From the NCBI RefSeq assembly GCF_003710935.1, contig NZ_RHHS01000013.1, positions 1-64,000 on the forward strand: a stretch of DNA of 64,000 bases. Direction: 5' to 3'. Below, one piece after another: positions 8,566 to 16,756 of this stretch (its first letter is position 1; every line of letters starts with the position of its first letter). The DNA comes from Brevibacillus gelatini. GTDB taxonomy: Bacteria; Bacillota; Bacilli; Brevibacillales; Brevibacillaceae. The notes under the pieces are model-generated. The model did no database searches. It was not told the DNA's origin and worked only from the letters and a program-made list of their open reading frames with translations. The position numbers were made by a program, and so were the translations under genes.

Positions 8566-8847
8566 TTATACTAGATGATATTGAATGTTTTTATTTTCTT
8601 TTATAATAAGATACTTTGAAAGTTCAGGTTCATCTTCTACTTCCATCCATTTTACGATTCCCTCATATGTATTAAGCAAGCCTTGAAATATTTCACCGCT
8701 TGCTGCCAAATGTTGTTTTAAATCATCAAATGTTGCTAGACTAGGGCTTTCGTCAATTGATAATGCATAGTCTAGGTTGTCTGTGACTAAAGAACTGCAA
8801 ATGCTGTCAGAATGATTATAACGGCAAAGATAAACTTGTTTAATCAT
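8566..8847 (-). CDS. Unknown protein, 93 aa
   Basis: Starts MIKQVYLCRYN after AAAGGATG. An acidic alpha-beta protein, with a helix around DDLKQHLAASGEIF. It precedes thymidine kinase in the operon, 30 bases upstream. Not recognised. Confidence 0.6.
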   Translation of the reverse strand: MIKQVYLCRYNHSDSICSSLVTDNLDYALSIDESPSLATFDDLKQHLAASGEIFQGLLNTYEGIVKWMEVEDEPELSKYLIIKENKNIQYHLV

Positions 8848-8924
8848 TATTGTCATCCTTTCTCATTCATATTTTAAATATGTAAGCTGTTAATCAGCAA
8901 AGTGCAACTAAACCAATTGCTTGT

Positions 8925-9143
8925 TCATTCTTCATCAATACACTTTTTCTTTTTTTTATTTTGTTTTATTACTTTAAACCAGTCTCTATATGTGGCTAAC
9001 ATGCCAGCGATGCATATCACACATGTAAAGACTCCAGTAAATGCACTCGACTGTCCACCGATCATTAATCCTAGAGAAATGCCAATTCCAAAGCCCCAAA
9101 ATAAAAACATAGAACTGAAGAGAAGTATATACATTTTATTCAT
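8925..9143 (-). CDS. Small membrane protein, two TM segments
   Basis: 72 residues from the ATG after AAAGGGG. Two hydrophobic, glycine-rich segments span about residues 5-29 and 35-52, followed by a strongly basic tail with a run of lysines near residue 64. Likely an inner-membrane hairpin protein with cytoplasmic C-terminus. The reading frame is open to 9263 but that region belongs to the upstream gene. Function unknown. Confidence 0.6.
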   Translation of the reverse strand: MNKMYILLFSSMFLFWGFGIGISLGLMIGGQSSAFTGVFTCVICIAGMLATYRDWFKVIKQNKKKKKCIDEE

Positions 9144-9192
9144 AGCCCCTTTAATTTCCGATTTGGCAGTATTTTTAAGTTTAAAGTTCACA

Positions 9193-9354
9193 TTATGGCA
9201 TCTCTTGTTGTAGGCACTCTTCTCGTAAATCATAATCAAACTCCCATTGCTCAATAAGTTCACTTAGTATGTATGAGTCGATTGTTTTATTCTGTTTTAT
9301 GTTGTCATAGATAGCCATTTTCACTCTATTAAGCACATACTTATCTTTTGTCAT
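9193..9354 (-). CDS. Small helical protein, 53 aa
   Basis: A gene too short to be noticed easily. It begins MTKDKYVLNRVKMAIYDN after AGAAAGGGG and ends with EECLQQEMP. Acidic and mostly helical. It is followed 50 bases later by the membrane protein gene. Not recognised. Confidence 0.6.
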   Translation of the reverse strand: MTKDKYVLNRVKMAIYDNIKQNKTIDSYILSELIEQWEFDYDLREECLQQEMP

Positions 9355-9384
9355 AGATTGTCCCCTTTCTAATCAATTTGATTT

Positions 9385-9561
9385 TTATAGCAATTTAGAA
9401 AGTCTTTTTTCCAATCTTTTTCGTTTATTTGCAGATTGGTTGGCTTTTTGAATATGCCTCTTTTCTTCTTTTCGCAATAGTCTCAGTCGTCTAATAATAT
9501 CTTGGATTTCTGCTTCTAAATTATTTATAGTATCACGTCCTTTTTCGTTAAAACTAATATT
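9385..9561 (-). pseudogene. In-frame continuation after stop of 9562 gene
   Basis: Directly after the TAA of the upstream gene the same frame stays open for 57 codons: a highly basic, heptad-like helical stretch (EAEIQDIIRRLRLLRKEEK, then a K/R-rich tail) ending in TAA at 9385. There is no ATG, GTG or TTG with a ribosome binding site. It may be the C-terminal half of the upstream gene cut off by a nonsense change, or be reached by readthrough. Confidence 0.35.
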
Positions 9562-9750
9562 TTATCGTGTCTTCCTGAGCGCTAGATAACAATCAATTTC
9601 CTTTTTAAATTTTTTATCTATGCTGTATTGAATACAACTAGACGCAATTAAGTTCATTATCATATCTTTAACTCTCTCTTTAGTTTCTATGCTCCCAAAG
9701 ATTCCATTTGCAATGGTAATTGCACATTCCTCTATTTGATTTAGATTCAA
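9562..9750 (-). CDS. Unknown small helical protein, 62 aa
   Basis: Begins MNLNQIEECAITIANGIF and ends ALRKTR. AGGAG precedes the ATG. The frame continues without interruption beyond its stop (see 9385-9561), so it may be the N-terminal part of a protein of about 120 residues. Not recognised. Confidence 0.5.
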   Translation of the reverse strand: MNLNQIEECAITIANGIFGSIETKERVKDMIMNLIASSCIQYSIDKKFKKEIDCYLALRKTR

Positions 9751-9781
9751 TTTATTTCTCCTTTCTATATGTTATACAATT

Positions 9782-10270
9782 TCACTTTGCAATTACTTTC
9801 TTTTTCTTCTCTCGATACTTAAAGTTAAAATCAAACATCTTCGGGATTGTTATATATGTATCTTTTACAATTTTATTTTTAACCCCTTTTACTTTTTTAT
9901 TTTTTGATAATCGATCCGCTTCATTGTTTTCATTTCGAGCTACCCACTTAAAGGTAATGTTTTTGAAGTGTGGAATATACTCTTCTATAATTTTTCGCTT
10001 GCTTACATTCCTTTCTCCTTTGCCCCTCCCATTCGCAATGTCAATTACATTTCTATTGTCACCACAAATTATTACATTCTTGATACCAAGTTCCTTAAGT
10101 TTTCTTAACAGCCTAGCTAATGCGATCCATTCCGCATGGTTACTATCGTCAGTTGTTGTAATAAAAATTTCTTTATCAATTGCTTTCTTTTTGGGATTGT
10201 AGATTACATATGCTAATGTAGCTGTTCCATTTGACCAATTGTAAGAAGCATCAAAATATGCTTTGTGCAA
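9782..10270 (-). CDS. Ribonuclease H family protein
   Basis: A 162-residue RNase HI-type protein, second of the window. Conserved acidic residues are in AYFDASYN (about 4-11), SNHAEWIALARLL (Glu, about 48) and IICGDNRNVID (Asp, about 72), with a final NNEADRLSKN block (Asp, about 128) typical of the family. It would cleave RNA in RNA-DNA hybrids, for example during primer removal. Start is TTG after GGAGGGGGAG. The C-terminal 30 residues are very basic. Confidence 0.85.
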   Translation of the reverse strand: MHKAYFDASYNWSNGTATLAYVIYNPKKKAIDKEIFITTTDDSNHAEWIALARLLRKLKELGIKNVIICGDNRNVIDIANGRGKGERNVSKRKIIEEYIPHFKNITFKWVARNENNEADRLSKNKKVKGVKNKIVKDTYITIPKMFDFNFKYREKKKKVIAK

Positions 10271-10306
10271 TATCTCCCCCTCCTTCTTAACAAAGAGTAC
10301 AACATA

Positions 10307-10471
10307 TTATGTTATGTATTCTATATGCCACTCCCCATTTTCCCATATGTAACACACAGGCATTGAAAAATAATATTTACTTTCGTCAACGTAAAATATA
10401 TCTCCCTCCTTAGCTTTGTTTGGCAAATCTTTTAAAAAATTGAGAACGTATCCTGTTGTCATTGCTGTCAT
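10307..10471 (-). CDS. Small protein, 54 aa
   Basis: Begins MTAMTTGYVLNFLKDLPN with GGAGG nine bases upstream, and ends WENGEWHIEYIT. The plan, a short helix then strands with aromatic residues, resembles other small phage proteins but no family is recognised. The first 13 bases of the gene match those of the leader peptide at 49933. Confidence 0.6.
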   Translation of the reverse strand: MTAMTTGYVLNFLKDLPNKAKEGDIFYVDESKYYFSMPVCYIWENGEWHIEYIT

Positions 10472-10494
10472 GAAATGAAGTCCTCCGATAAAGC

Positions 10495-10531
10495 AAATGA
10501 GTCTAGCAAGTTTTACCTTGTAGACTCATTT
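10495..10531 (-). terminator. Hairpin after dihydrofolate reductase
   Basis: Perfect 11-bp inverted repeat AAATGAGTCTA / TAGACTCATTT, extended inside by CAAG / CTTG around a GTAAAA loop. It lies between the stop of the dihydrofolate reductase gene and the next gene. The T-tract is short (ATTTGCTTT), so it may act as a weak terminator or stabilise the upstream mRNA end. Confidence 0.5.
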
Positions 10532-10537
10532 TACAAT

Positions 10538-11056
10538 CTATTTGCTAGTTTGTAAATACGTTTTATTATTTTTATTTTTTATTTCGTAAACAAAGAACGT
10601 ATGATCATGTTTGTTTTGCTCATCTTTTATTCCTTTTTTCATACTGACTAGTTCCCAGTCATTCATATCAAAAACAGGAAAGTATGTATCGCCCTCGAAC
10701 TCGGCATCGACAAATGTGATATATATTCTGCTTGTATGAGGCAAAAATTGCTTATAAACAGAAGCGCCGCCAATAACAAAGACTTCATCTTCATTTCGGT
10801 ATCTTTCTAAAATATCTTTTACTGAATGACTTACATAACATCCTTCTACATGGAAGTCCGGTCTTGACGTTAAAATAACATTTGTGCGATCAAATAGTGG
10901 TTTCTTTAAAGACTCAAAAGTTTTTCGTCCTTGTACTACCACTTTACCCAATGTTTTCTCTTTGAAATAGGCTAAATCTCGTGGTAGTTTCCATGGCAAT
11001 GAGTTGTTATTGCCAATGAGTCGATTTCGGTCAAAAGCTGTGATAATTGAAATCAA
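10538..11056 (-). CDS. folA: Dihydrofolate reductase
   Basis: A 172-residue enzyme that regenerates tetrahydrofolate used by thymidylate synthase. Family marks are IGNNNSLPWKLPRDLAYFK (about 14-32, with the catalytic acid in PRD), VVQGRKTFES (about 39), VILTSRPDF (about 60) and VFVIGGASVYKQFLP (about 92-106), followed by GDTYFPVFD. The start codon overlaps the stop of thyA by four bases (ATGA), so the pair is co-translated, as commonly seen in phages. Confidence 0.95.
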   Translation of the reverse strand: MISIITAFDRNRLIGNNNSLPWKLPRDLAYFKEKTLGKVVVQGRKTFESLKKPLFDRTNVILTSRPDFHVEGCYVSHSVKDILERYRNEDEVFVIGGASVYKQFLPHTSRIYITFVDAEFEGDTYFPVFDMNDWELVSMKKGIKDEQNKHDHTFFVYEIKNKNNKTYLQTSK

Positions 11057-11898
11057 ATAGCTACCTCCATTTTAATAGCTGGGTGGTATTTATAGTCAAT
11101 GAGTTTGAAATCATCGGGGGTAAAGTCGTAAAAATCTTTAACATCTGGATTGATCCATAGTGTTGGGGCAGGATATGGCTCACGTTCAAGTTGTCGTTTT
11201 AATGCTTCTACGTGTCTATCGTACACATGTGCATCATCAATATCAAAGATTAATGTCCCTAATTCATGACCTGTTACTTGAGCAATCATTCTCTGTAATA
11301 CTGAATACTGGAATACGTTAAATGGGTTCCCTAGTGCCATGTCATTGGAACGAATTCCTACAATTAAATGAAGTTTTCGTCCTTTTACTAACCAGTTCGT
11401 TTTCCATACACATGGAGTTAATGCCATTTCATCAAGGTCATCTTTGTCCCATAATGTCGTAATCATTCTACGTGAAGGATTGTTTTTGAGGCTCCAAAGT
11501 AAATAATCTACCTGATCTAATAATTCCCCGTTAACTTTACGACACTTCTTCCCAAGCTGATATCCGTATGCAGACCCAATTGTGCCAGCCCACTTACCTT
11601 TTTTAATCTCCCATTCGTCCCAAATATGCACGTTCATTTTATGTAAGTCTTCAATCCTGTTAGATTTCATTTGCCAAATCCAAAGCAATTCTTTAATTGC
11701 AGTTTTCCATGCTACTTGCTTTGTCGTTAAGATTGGAACTTCTAAGTTATCAAATTGCATTTTACAAGAGATAAGGCTTTTTGTATAAGCAGGTGTCCCA
11801 TCTGCCCATCTCGGTCTTACATACACTCCTTCATCTGAATAACCGTTTTCAATGATATTTCGAACAAGGTCTAAGTATTGTTTGTCTGCTGAATTCAT
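11053..11898 (-). CDS. thyA: Thymidylate synthase
   Basis: 281 residues, methylating dUMP to dTMP with methylenetetrahydrofolate. Seen are the arginine-rich phosphate loop NPSRRMITTLW (about 135), the catalytic Cys in TPCVWKT (about 161), the folate and dUMP site IRSNDMALGNPFNVFQY (about 182-198) and DAHVYDRH (about 222). Phage enzymes of this type resemble the SPbeta/phi3T enzyme. Start ATG is preceded by AGGAAGTG. It begins the thyA-folA pair. Confidence 0.95.
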   Translation of the reverse strand: MNSADKQYLDLVRNIIENGYSDEGVYVRPRWADGTPAYTKSLISCKMQFDNLEVPILTTKQVAWKTAIKELLWIWQMKSNRIEDLHKMNVHIWDEWEIKKGKWAGTIGSAYGYQLGKKCRKVNGELLDQVDYLLWSLKNNPSRRMITTLWDKDDLDEMALTPCVWKTNWLVKGRKLHLIVGIRSNDMALGNPFNVFQYSVLQRMIAQVTGHELGTLIFDIDDAHVYDRHVEALKRQLEREPYPAPTLWINPDVKDFYDFTPDDFKLIDYKYHPAIKMEVAI

Positions 11899-11947
11899 AA
11901 TTCACTTCCTATATTTTTATATTTAATTAGAGAAGTGACTGTATCAG

Positions 11948-12357
11948 TCACTTCTCGTCAACCCCCAAATACTTTTTCAAACCCTCTTGCAATATACGTG
12001 AAAAGTTCACATTGTTCTCTGTTGCAATATCATCTAACCATTGGGGGATTGTTAAAGTTTTTTTAACTGCTCTATTTTCCATTTCATCTCTAAAAGGAGG
12101 CATCCAAGCTTCAATTAAACAAACAATTTCATTTTCTTCAGTGTTGATATCCTTCACATTTGAGGGTTCTGGAATCGGGTCATTATCCTTTTCCATGCTG
12201 TATAAATGTAAAGCCATTGCTTCTTTAGCCATTTTAATGGCTTCTTCCTCATCTTTGCCACAAGTTAGACACCCCGGTAAATCGGGAAATTCGACTGCTA
12301 CTCCTCTCTCTTCATAAGTAAAAATTGCTGGATAAATGTAGCGGTCTTTTTTTTCAT
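11948..12357 (-). pseudogene. hicB: HicB-like antitoxin with frameshift at A8 tract
   Basis: The intact part (residues from about 12350 leftward) shows a HicB fold, YPAIFTYEERGVAVEFPDLPGC then EEAIKMAKEAMALHLY, and a C-terminal ribbon-helix-helix segment (TLTIPQWLDDIATENNVNF) for DNA binding. The obvious start, ATG at 12357 after AAGGAGG, is followed by eight A (12347-12354) and is one base out of frame with this region; nine or six A would join them. Internal ATG at 12232 would yield a truncated protein. No HicA toxin gene is adjacent. It may be mutated, restored by slippage, or an assembly error. Confidence 0.65.
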
Positions 12358-12370
12358 CAAGTTATCCTCC

Positions 12371-12425
12371 TTATACGTGTATGTAAACGTATTTATATAA
12401 TAACACGTACAAGGAGGCGTGTCAA
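12371..12425 (-). promoter_or_regulatory. Sigma-A promoter and operator of hicB
   Basis: TTGACA (12420-12425), exactly 17 bases, then TATTAT (12397-12402). Arms TACGTGT and ACACGTA (12403-12409 region and about 12375-12381) form an inverted repeat that straddles the -10 box and start site. Toxin-antitoxin antitoxins of the ribbon-helix-helix class often autoregulate through such sites. Confidence 0.75.
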
Positions 12426-12459
12426 GTCGTTAAAAATTTGAACGAAATTCTGCTTTTAT

Positions 12460-13032
12460 TTAATTAATATGGACGGCCCGTGCCGCATTAATTTTAATAT
12501 CTTCTCCTATTTCAATAGAACTACCTGATTCATACACAAACTTAATGACATCTTTGTTTAACTGTTCAATATGCAATTTCATAATATCTCCTTCTTCGTT
12601 AAATGGTTCAAATTGAAAATATAAATCCAGTGGTGATACATTTATTGAATTTGTATTAAATGAGAGTTTGTTAATGACTTTTGCTTTTGGAATTTCATAA
12701 ATTACCTTTACATCATTCTCCGTGTCTGCATCTCGATAATATCCTATTGCGATTAATTTACAGTTCTTTGATTTGCTTTTATTAAATGTAATGGTTGTTG
12801 ATTGTTGACCAGAGTTCAGTATCTTTTGATAATCACTCAAAACAGGTTGTTCATTTTGTTTCCCGATAAACTTAAGTAAATCTTGATCTAATAATGCATC
12901 TTTGACAAACATTCCTGATTGAGTTCCATCAATCTGAATATGACTTTCTTTTAATGTCGTTAGATTTGCCACCAGATTTTCTTCTTCATCAAAAATCATT
13001 AAATCTACAACATCATGATTTCCGTATTTCAT
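12460..13032 (-). CDS. Unknown protein, 190 aa
   Basis: A beta-rich, acidic protein with a strong GGGAGG site before the ATG. The N-terminus repeats a strand pattern (DVVDLMIFDEEENLV) seen in small virion or tail-associated proteins, but nothing firm can be named. It ends just before the hicB promoter, on the same strand. Confidence 0.55.
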   Translation of the reverse strand: MKYGNHDVVDLMIFDEEENLVANLTTLKESHIQIDGTQSGMFVKDALLDQDLLKFIGKQNEQPVLSDYQKILNSGQQSTTITFNKSKSKNCKLIAIGYYRDADTENDVKVIYEIPKAKVINKLSFNTNSINVSPLDLYFQFEPFNEEGDIMKLHIEQLNKDVIKFVYESGSSIEIGEDIKINAARAVHIN

Positions 13033-13070
13033 AATTAATTCCTCCCATATATTTTTAAATCAAATACAAT

Positions 13071-13460
13071 TTATATTGAAATTTTATCTGCCGTAACAGT
13101 TAATGCTCTGCTAATTGCTTCGGCAATGTCGCTTGCCAAAGTATTGGCATTTGCACTCACGTTAATTGTTAAATTGCTAATGCTTGATGTCGTTTCTTTG
13201 ATATTAAATTCTTTAAACAATTCATCCTTAGTTACGTTCTGATTTTCAAGTTCTTGTATATACCAAATTAAATCTTCTCTACGTTCTTTATCTAAAACAA
13301 GTATATCTGCAATTAAGTCTACAATTTTGTCATGACTTTTCCAGATGTCATCTGCGATATCTTCTTCGCGCTTATTCCAATATTCTTGACCTTGATTAAA
13401 TGTGAATACACAAATATCTACAAGTTTATCAATAATTTTATATGTATTAATATTAATCAA
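13071..13460 (-). CDS. Unknown helical protein, 129 aa
   Basis: The only initiation signal is GAGGAG directly abutting TTG at 13460, which is too close for ideal use; the frame then reads ININTYKIIDKLVD. Helical N-terminal two thirds with WNKREEDIADDIWKS, and a serine/threonine/alanine-rich tail with alternating hydrophobic residues. No family recognised. Confidence 0.5.
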   Translation of the reverse strand: MININTYKIIDKLVDICVFTFNQGQEYWNKREEDIADDIWKSHDKIVDLIADILVLDKERREDLIWYIQELENQNVTKDELFKEFNIKETTSSISNLTINVSANANTLASDIAEAISRALTVTADKISI

Positions 13461-13478
13461 CTCCTCATCAAAACATTT

Positions 13479-13748
13479 TTATTCAGATAGTTCTGCTCTC
13501 GGCTCATTGCAGTGAATCTCACTGTATTTCAAAGGATTCTTAGAAACTGCATCTGTTGTAGTGTAGTTATTGGTAAGATATGTCCAACCATTGAACTTAG
13601 GTTTATTCATTAGCTCATATTCCCGAACCAGCTTCACATAAATATCAGCCAACCTACTGTATTCTCCATAATGCCTTGCTTCAAGTTGTTTGTCCATTTC
13701 CTTTGACAGTTGTTCAATTTTCTTACGCAAATCTTCTTTAATTAACAT
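13479..13748 (-). CDS. Unknown protein, 89 aa
   Basis: Starts MLIKEDLRKKIEQLSKEMDK, an amphipathic helix with coiled-coil spacing over residues 1-40, followed by a loop-rich C-terminal half. GAGAGG precedes the ATG. It is just upstream of the 129-aa gene. Not recognised. Confidence 0.6.
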   Translation of the reverse strand: MLIKEDLRKKIEQLSKEMDKQLEARHYGEYSRLADIYVKLVREYELMNKPKFNGWTYLTNNYTTTDAVSKNPLKYSEIHCNEPRAELSE

Positions 13749-13750
13749 TC

Positions 13751-13990
13751 TTACCTCTCCTTATTAAATAATTTTTTGATTAATGGAATTGCCCCTTCTG
13801 AAGAATAAGAAACCTCTCCACCTTTAACTCCTACAATGATCAAAATAGCACTGATAAATATTACTGTGTTAAGCAAAAACCAACCAAGACCACCAGTGAG
13901 CGTAATTTCTATATCAGGAAATGCAATCGAAAGAATTAAAGTTATTATGACAAACAGATATAAAATCCAATGATTTTTGAAATGATTCAT
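13751..13990 (-). CDS. Small membrane protein, 79 aa
   Basis: Start at 13990 follows AGGAGG with good spacing; a longer frame overlaps the upstream cysteine-rich gene. Two hydrophobic segments, about residues 8-25 and 35-55, the second with GGLGWFLLNTVIFISAILII. The C-terminal part is soluble and basic. Function unknown. Confidence 0.6.
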   Translation of the reverse strand: MNHFKNHWILYLFVIITLILSIAFPDIEITLTGGLGWFLLNTVIFISAILIIVGVKGGEVSYSSEGAIPLIKKLFNKER

Positions 13991-14003
13991 TCCCACTTTC
14001 CTC

Positions 14004-14213
14004 CTAATAATTTTTACATTTAGATTGCTTGATTCTAAAACAATGGAAATGTTCACAGTCAAAGCCATCATGGGGATCTGTGTAAATATCTAACAATTTA
14101 CAATAGCCATCTCCAGTATAGCTACCTTCCTCGTCACCGTTAAAATTGTAATGGATGCAGAAATCGCAAATGGCACCCGTTTCTTTACAGTCTTGACTGC
14201 AATATTCAGCCAT
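14004..14213 (-). CDS. Cysteine-rich protein, 69 aa
   Basis: Nine cysteines in the pattern C-x3-C-x5-C-x2-C, then C, C and C near the end, with histidines between, implying two zinc or iron sites. AGAGAAAGGATTG precedes the ATG. Reminiscent of small phage zinc-finger proteins, not assigned to a family. Confidence 0.6.
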   Translation of the reverse strand: MAEYCSQDCKETGAICDFCIHYNFNGDEEGSYTGDGYCKLLDIYTDPHDGFDCEHFHCFRIKQSKCKNY

Positions 14214-14248
14214 AACTTCAATCCTTTCTCTTTAAAATCATTGTTTGA

Positions 14249-14488
14249 TCAGGTTTTCAAAAACCACTCAATCACTTCTTCTTTTGTAGCTTTTCTAAGA
14301 AAACTTAGGATTTCTGTTTTGCATTGATTACAGTGATTAATTTCGTTTTCGCAAATTAAATTAATAATGCCACATTTATTACACCTACTCCATAAGTATG
14401 CACCATTATCGAATTCTTTTTCAATTCTTTGTCGTTTGATATTTTTATATTGAATTAAATTAGTTATGTTTGAATTAATAATGTACAT
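14249..14488 (-). CDS. Zinc-ribbon protein
   Basis: About 79 residues with CNKCG (about 36) and CNQCK (about 55), the two knuckles of a zinc ribbon. The start is the second of two ATG codons, after AGGGTG. The protein may bind nucleic acid. Not otherwise recognised. Confidence 0.6.
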   Translation of the reverse strand: MYIINSNITNLIQYKNIKRQRIEKEFDNGAYLWSRCNKCGIINLICENEINHCNQCKTEILSFLRKATKEEVIEWFLKT

Positions 14489-14518
14489 CACACCCTAGTG
14501 GTTTAAATTTTGTTATCA

Positions 14519-14549
14519 GGAGGCTATAATCCTCCCAATTATAGCCTCC
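14519..14549. repeat. 12-bp perfect inverted repeat
   Basis: GGAGGCTATAAT and ATTATAGCCTCC pair completely around a 7-base loop, between two minus-strand genes. On the minus strand no T-run follows (TGATAACAAAA), so it is unlikely to be a full terminator. On the plus strand GTTTT follows. It could be an RNA processing site or a protein-binding hairpin. Confidence 0.6.
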
Positions 14550-14602
14550 GTTTTGAATATTACTCAGTTATGTATTTATTTTTTGTTTTATTTTAGATTG
14601 GT

Positions 14603-15187
14603 CTACCTGTTGAATAATTTTTTTGCGTTAACAAACCTGCCCTCAATAAATCCCGTAACAATTTCAAGTTTCATACTCTCTGTCAATTCACGCAATTTAT
14701 ACATATCAATTCCTTCATCAATAACAATTTGCCTTTCATTTTTATATTTTAGTTCGTTTAATCCATAAATTCTTTCATAACCGTATTCCCCTCTTAATTT
14801 TTCTGCAATTTCACTAAATGGAACGGCTACGGCAATATCAAATTCTTTAGCAAATTTAATCAAAGTTGAAGTTTTCCCAGTACACCTATCTACAGAATAA
14901 ATCTCTACCAGTTGTCTTGTGACTGATGCCTTCAAAAGTTTTTCATATAATTCATTGTTTAGTTTAGGTTTTAATCGAGGAAGGTGATATTTTAGTTTAT
15001 TCATCATATCAAGTAGTTCACGTTTTGTCTTAACATGTTCATCTGGTGTATTATCATATTGATGCTGTAACTCAAAATATTTTTTCAATTCATACTCATG
15101 TTCAAATGGTATATTAAATTTTTCATTCCATAGATTAAATTGCTCCTGTACATAACGCTCACGGTCGCTCACATTTTGAATTGACAT
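14603..15187 (-). CDS. P-loop NTPase-like protein, degenerate Walker A
   Basis: 194 residues. The C-terminal half has SVDRCTGKTSTLIKFAKEF (about 99-117), a Walker A element in which the first glycine is replaced by valine, and RQIVIDEG (about 152), a Walker B strand ending in D-E. The N-terminal half is helical. It may bind a nucleotide for a DNA transaction. It is not one of the standard phage helicases by size, and the substitution makes ATP hydrolysis uncertain. Confidence 0.55.
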   Translation of the reverse strand: MSIQNVSDRERYVQEQFNLWNEKFNIPFEHEYELKKYFELQHQYDNTPDEHVKTKRELLDMMNKLKYHLPRLKPKLNNELYEKLLKASVTRQLVEIYSVDRCTGKTSTLIKFAKEFDIAVAVPFSEIAEKLRGEYGYERIYGLNELKYKNERQIVIDEGIDMYKLRELTESMKLEIVTGFIEGRFVNAKKLFNR

Positions 15188-15217
15188 TATAAATTCCTCC
15201 TAAATATTTTTTAATGT

Positions 15218-15481
15218 TTAATTTTTACCTTCCCAAAAATCTACATATTCTTGTAATTTTTTAATAATAATTTTTGCATTTTCAATTCCTAGTCCTACGC
15301 ATGAACTATTTTTCCAATAATCAATTACCCCATTTTCAAATACACCCAATTGAACAAAAATCGGTAGATGGTTCATTTCTGGGAAATTCTCATTAACATT
15401 CGAATCAATCTCGATATAGTATGTATAAGATTCTTCATAAGGATCATCCCATGTCAACGATAATTTTTCTATGTTTTTCAT
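15218..15481 (-). CDS. Unknown protein, 87 aa
   Basis: The start is the ATG at 15481 seven bases after AAAGGAGGTG. The acidic protein begins MKNIEKLSLTWDDPYEESYT and is beta-rich. It matches no family I recognise, although it resembles immunity-type small proteins in length and acidity. It lies next to the homing endonuclease gene. Confidence 0.6.
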   Translation of the reverse strand: MKNIEKLSLTWDDPYEESYTYYIEIDSNVNENFPEMNHLPIFVQLGVFENGVIDYWKNSSCVGLGIENAKIIIKKLQEYVDFWEGKN

Positions 15482-15504
15482 ATTTATCACCTCCTTTCAA
15501 TATT

Positions 15505-16752
15505 TTAACTTGCTTGAGATATGTATTTTTCATGTGACCAATCTGGATGGTTGACTAAAAACTTATGTACTAAATCTTTGTCTACATCTTGCTTGTCAAT
15601 TAACCTAAAGTATGCTAAGACGTGCTCTAGTATGTATTCTATGTTGTCGTATTCCCAGTAAGGAATACGGATAAGAGGGATGTCGTTTTGGATGCAGTAT
15701 TGGTTTTTGATTTGATCGGTTGCTTTAGTTCGCAAAAAACTATCTTTACCAAAGGAAGGTATGAAATGCTGAATTCCATCATATTCAACTAAAAAATGTG
15801 TTTCTTTGGACTTAATCGAAAAATCAAACCTTAATTTTGTTATGTTTTTACAACTCTCAAATGCAAACTGCCTATTATAGATAACATTATACAATTCTAG
15901 AATTTTTGCAATTAATTTTTCACCTTTTGACTCTTTACAATATGGACATCTATTTCCTCTCAGAAACATATTTGGAGTTACTTTATATGTATTTCCACAA
16001 GTCTTATGTTTAATTAGAATTTTACTCATAGTGTTTTCATATTTACTCAGAATGGTATATTCACTTCCTACCAATTGATAAACTTCATTTTCAAATTCTT
16101 CATGACTTTTCTTTTTTCTGGTTGAACAATTACCGCATCTATATCCATTAATAAAGTCTATCGGTCTAACAAGATATTCAAATCCACATTGTTTATGTTT
16201 GATTTTTATTTTAGTGCTAGAATTTTTATATTCTCCTAGTATAGTATATTCATTTTTCCCCAATGTTTTTACAATATTTTTGAATTCATCGGCAGTCCTC
16301 TTTACGCAGTTTGCACAATAAGGACAGCCTATCTTTGTTTTCTTAGAAATAATATTATGTGGTTTTGTTGTGAAAACATGATTTTTATCACATTTAAAAG
16401 TAACTGGTAATTTCATATTTATAAAATCACCAAATATCGTTATTTTATTTTGAAATTTTTCTTTTAATCTTTTTGTAAATTCAGATTTAGTTATCTTTTT
16501 ATTTTCAGCAATTGCTAACAATCTTGATAGATTTTTTCTAGCGATATTCTTCTTCCCGCATTCTGGACATCCTTTAGGTTTTGTTTTGTGAATTATACTA
16601 TAAGCCACTGGTTCCCATTCATGATTGCAAATATTACATTTAATTAAAATTTTTTCTCTTTGATTATTATATCTACCTAGTACAGTATATTTGTCTCCAT
16701 GTTTCAAAAAAACTTCTTCAATATACTGCTCATGTGTTTTTCTTCTAGTCAT
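15505..16752 (-). CDS. EDxHD-type homing endonuclease with zinc-ribbon repeats
   Basis: 415 residues from the ATG after TAGGAGG. The N-terminal 290 residues contain four or five copies of a unit of about 60 residues, each with a Y-T-x-L-G-x-Y strand, K-I-x-x-K and a zinc knuckle such as CNICNHEWEP or CPYCKES. The C-terminal domain has LVEYDGIQHF followed by KNQYCIQNDIPLIRIPYWEY, the E-D-x-H pattern of the Vsr-like EDxHD homing nucleases known from Bacillus phages. No intron was seen; it is free-standing. Its ribosome binding site is locked in a hairpin (see 16757-16774). Confidence 0.75.
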   Translation of the reverse strand: MTRRKTHEQYIEEVFLKHGDKYTVLGRYNNQREKILIKCNICNHEWEPVAYSIIHKTKPKGCPECGKKNIARKNLSRLLAIAENKKITKSEFTKRLKEKFQNKITIFGDFINMKLPVTFKCDKNHVFTTKPHNIISKKTKIGCPYCANCVKRTADEFKNIVKTLGKNEYTILGEYKNSSTKIKIKHKQCGFEYLVRPIDFINGYRCGNCSTRKKKSHEEFENEVYQLVGSEYTILSKYENTMSKILIKHKTCGNTYKVTPNMFLRGNRCPYCKESKGEKLIAKILELYNVIYNRQFAFESCKNITKLRFDFSIKSKETHFLVEYDGIQHFIPSFGKDSFLRTKATDQIKNQYCIQNDIPLIRIPYWEYDNIEYILEHVLAYFRLIDKQDVDKDLVHKFLVNHPDWSHEKYISQAS

Positions 16753-16756
16753 TTCT

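Noticed and set aside
14519-14549. 12-bp hairpin as a terminator of the 194-aa gene
   Set aside because: The minus-strand sequence after the stem has no uridine tract.
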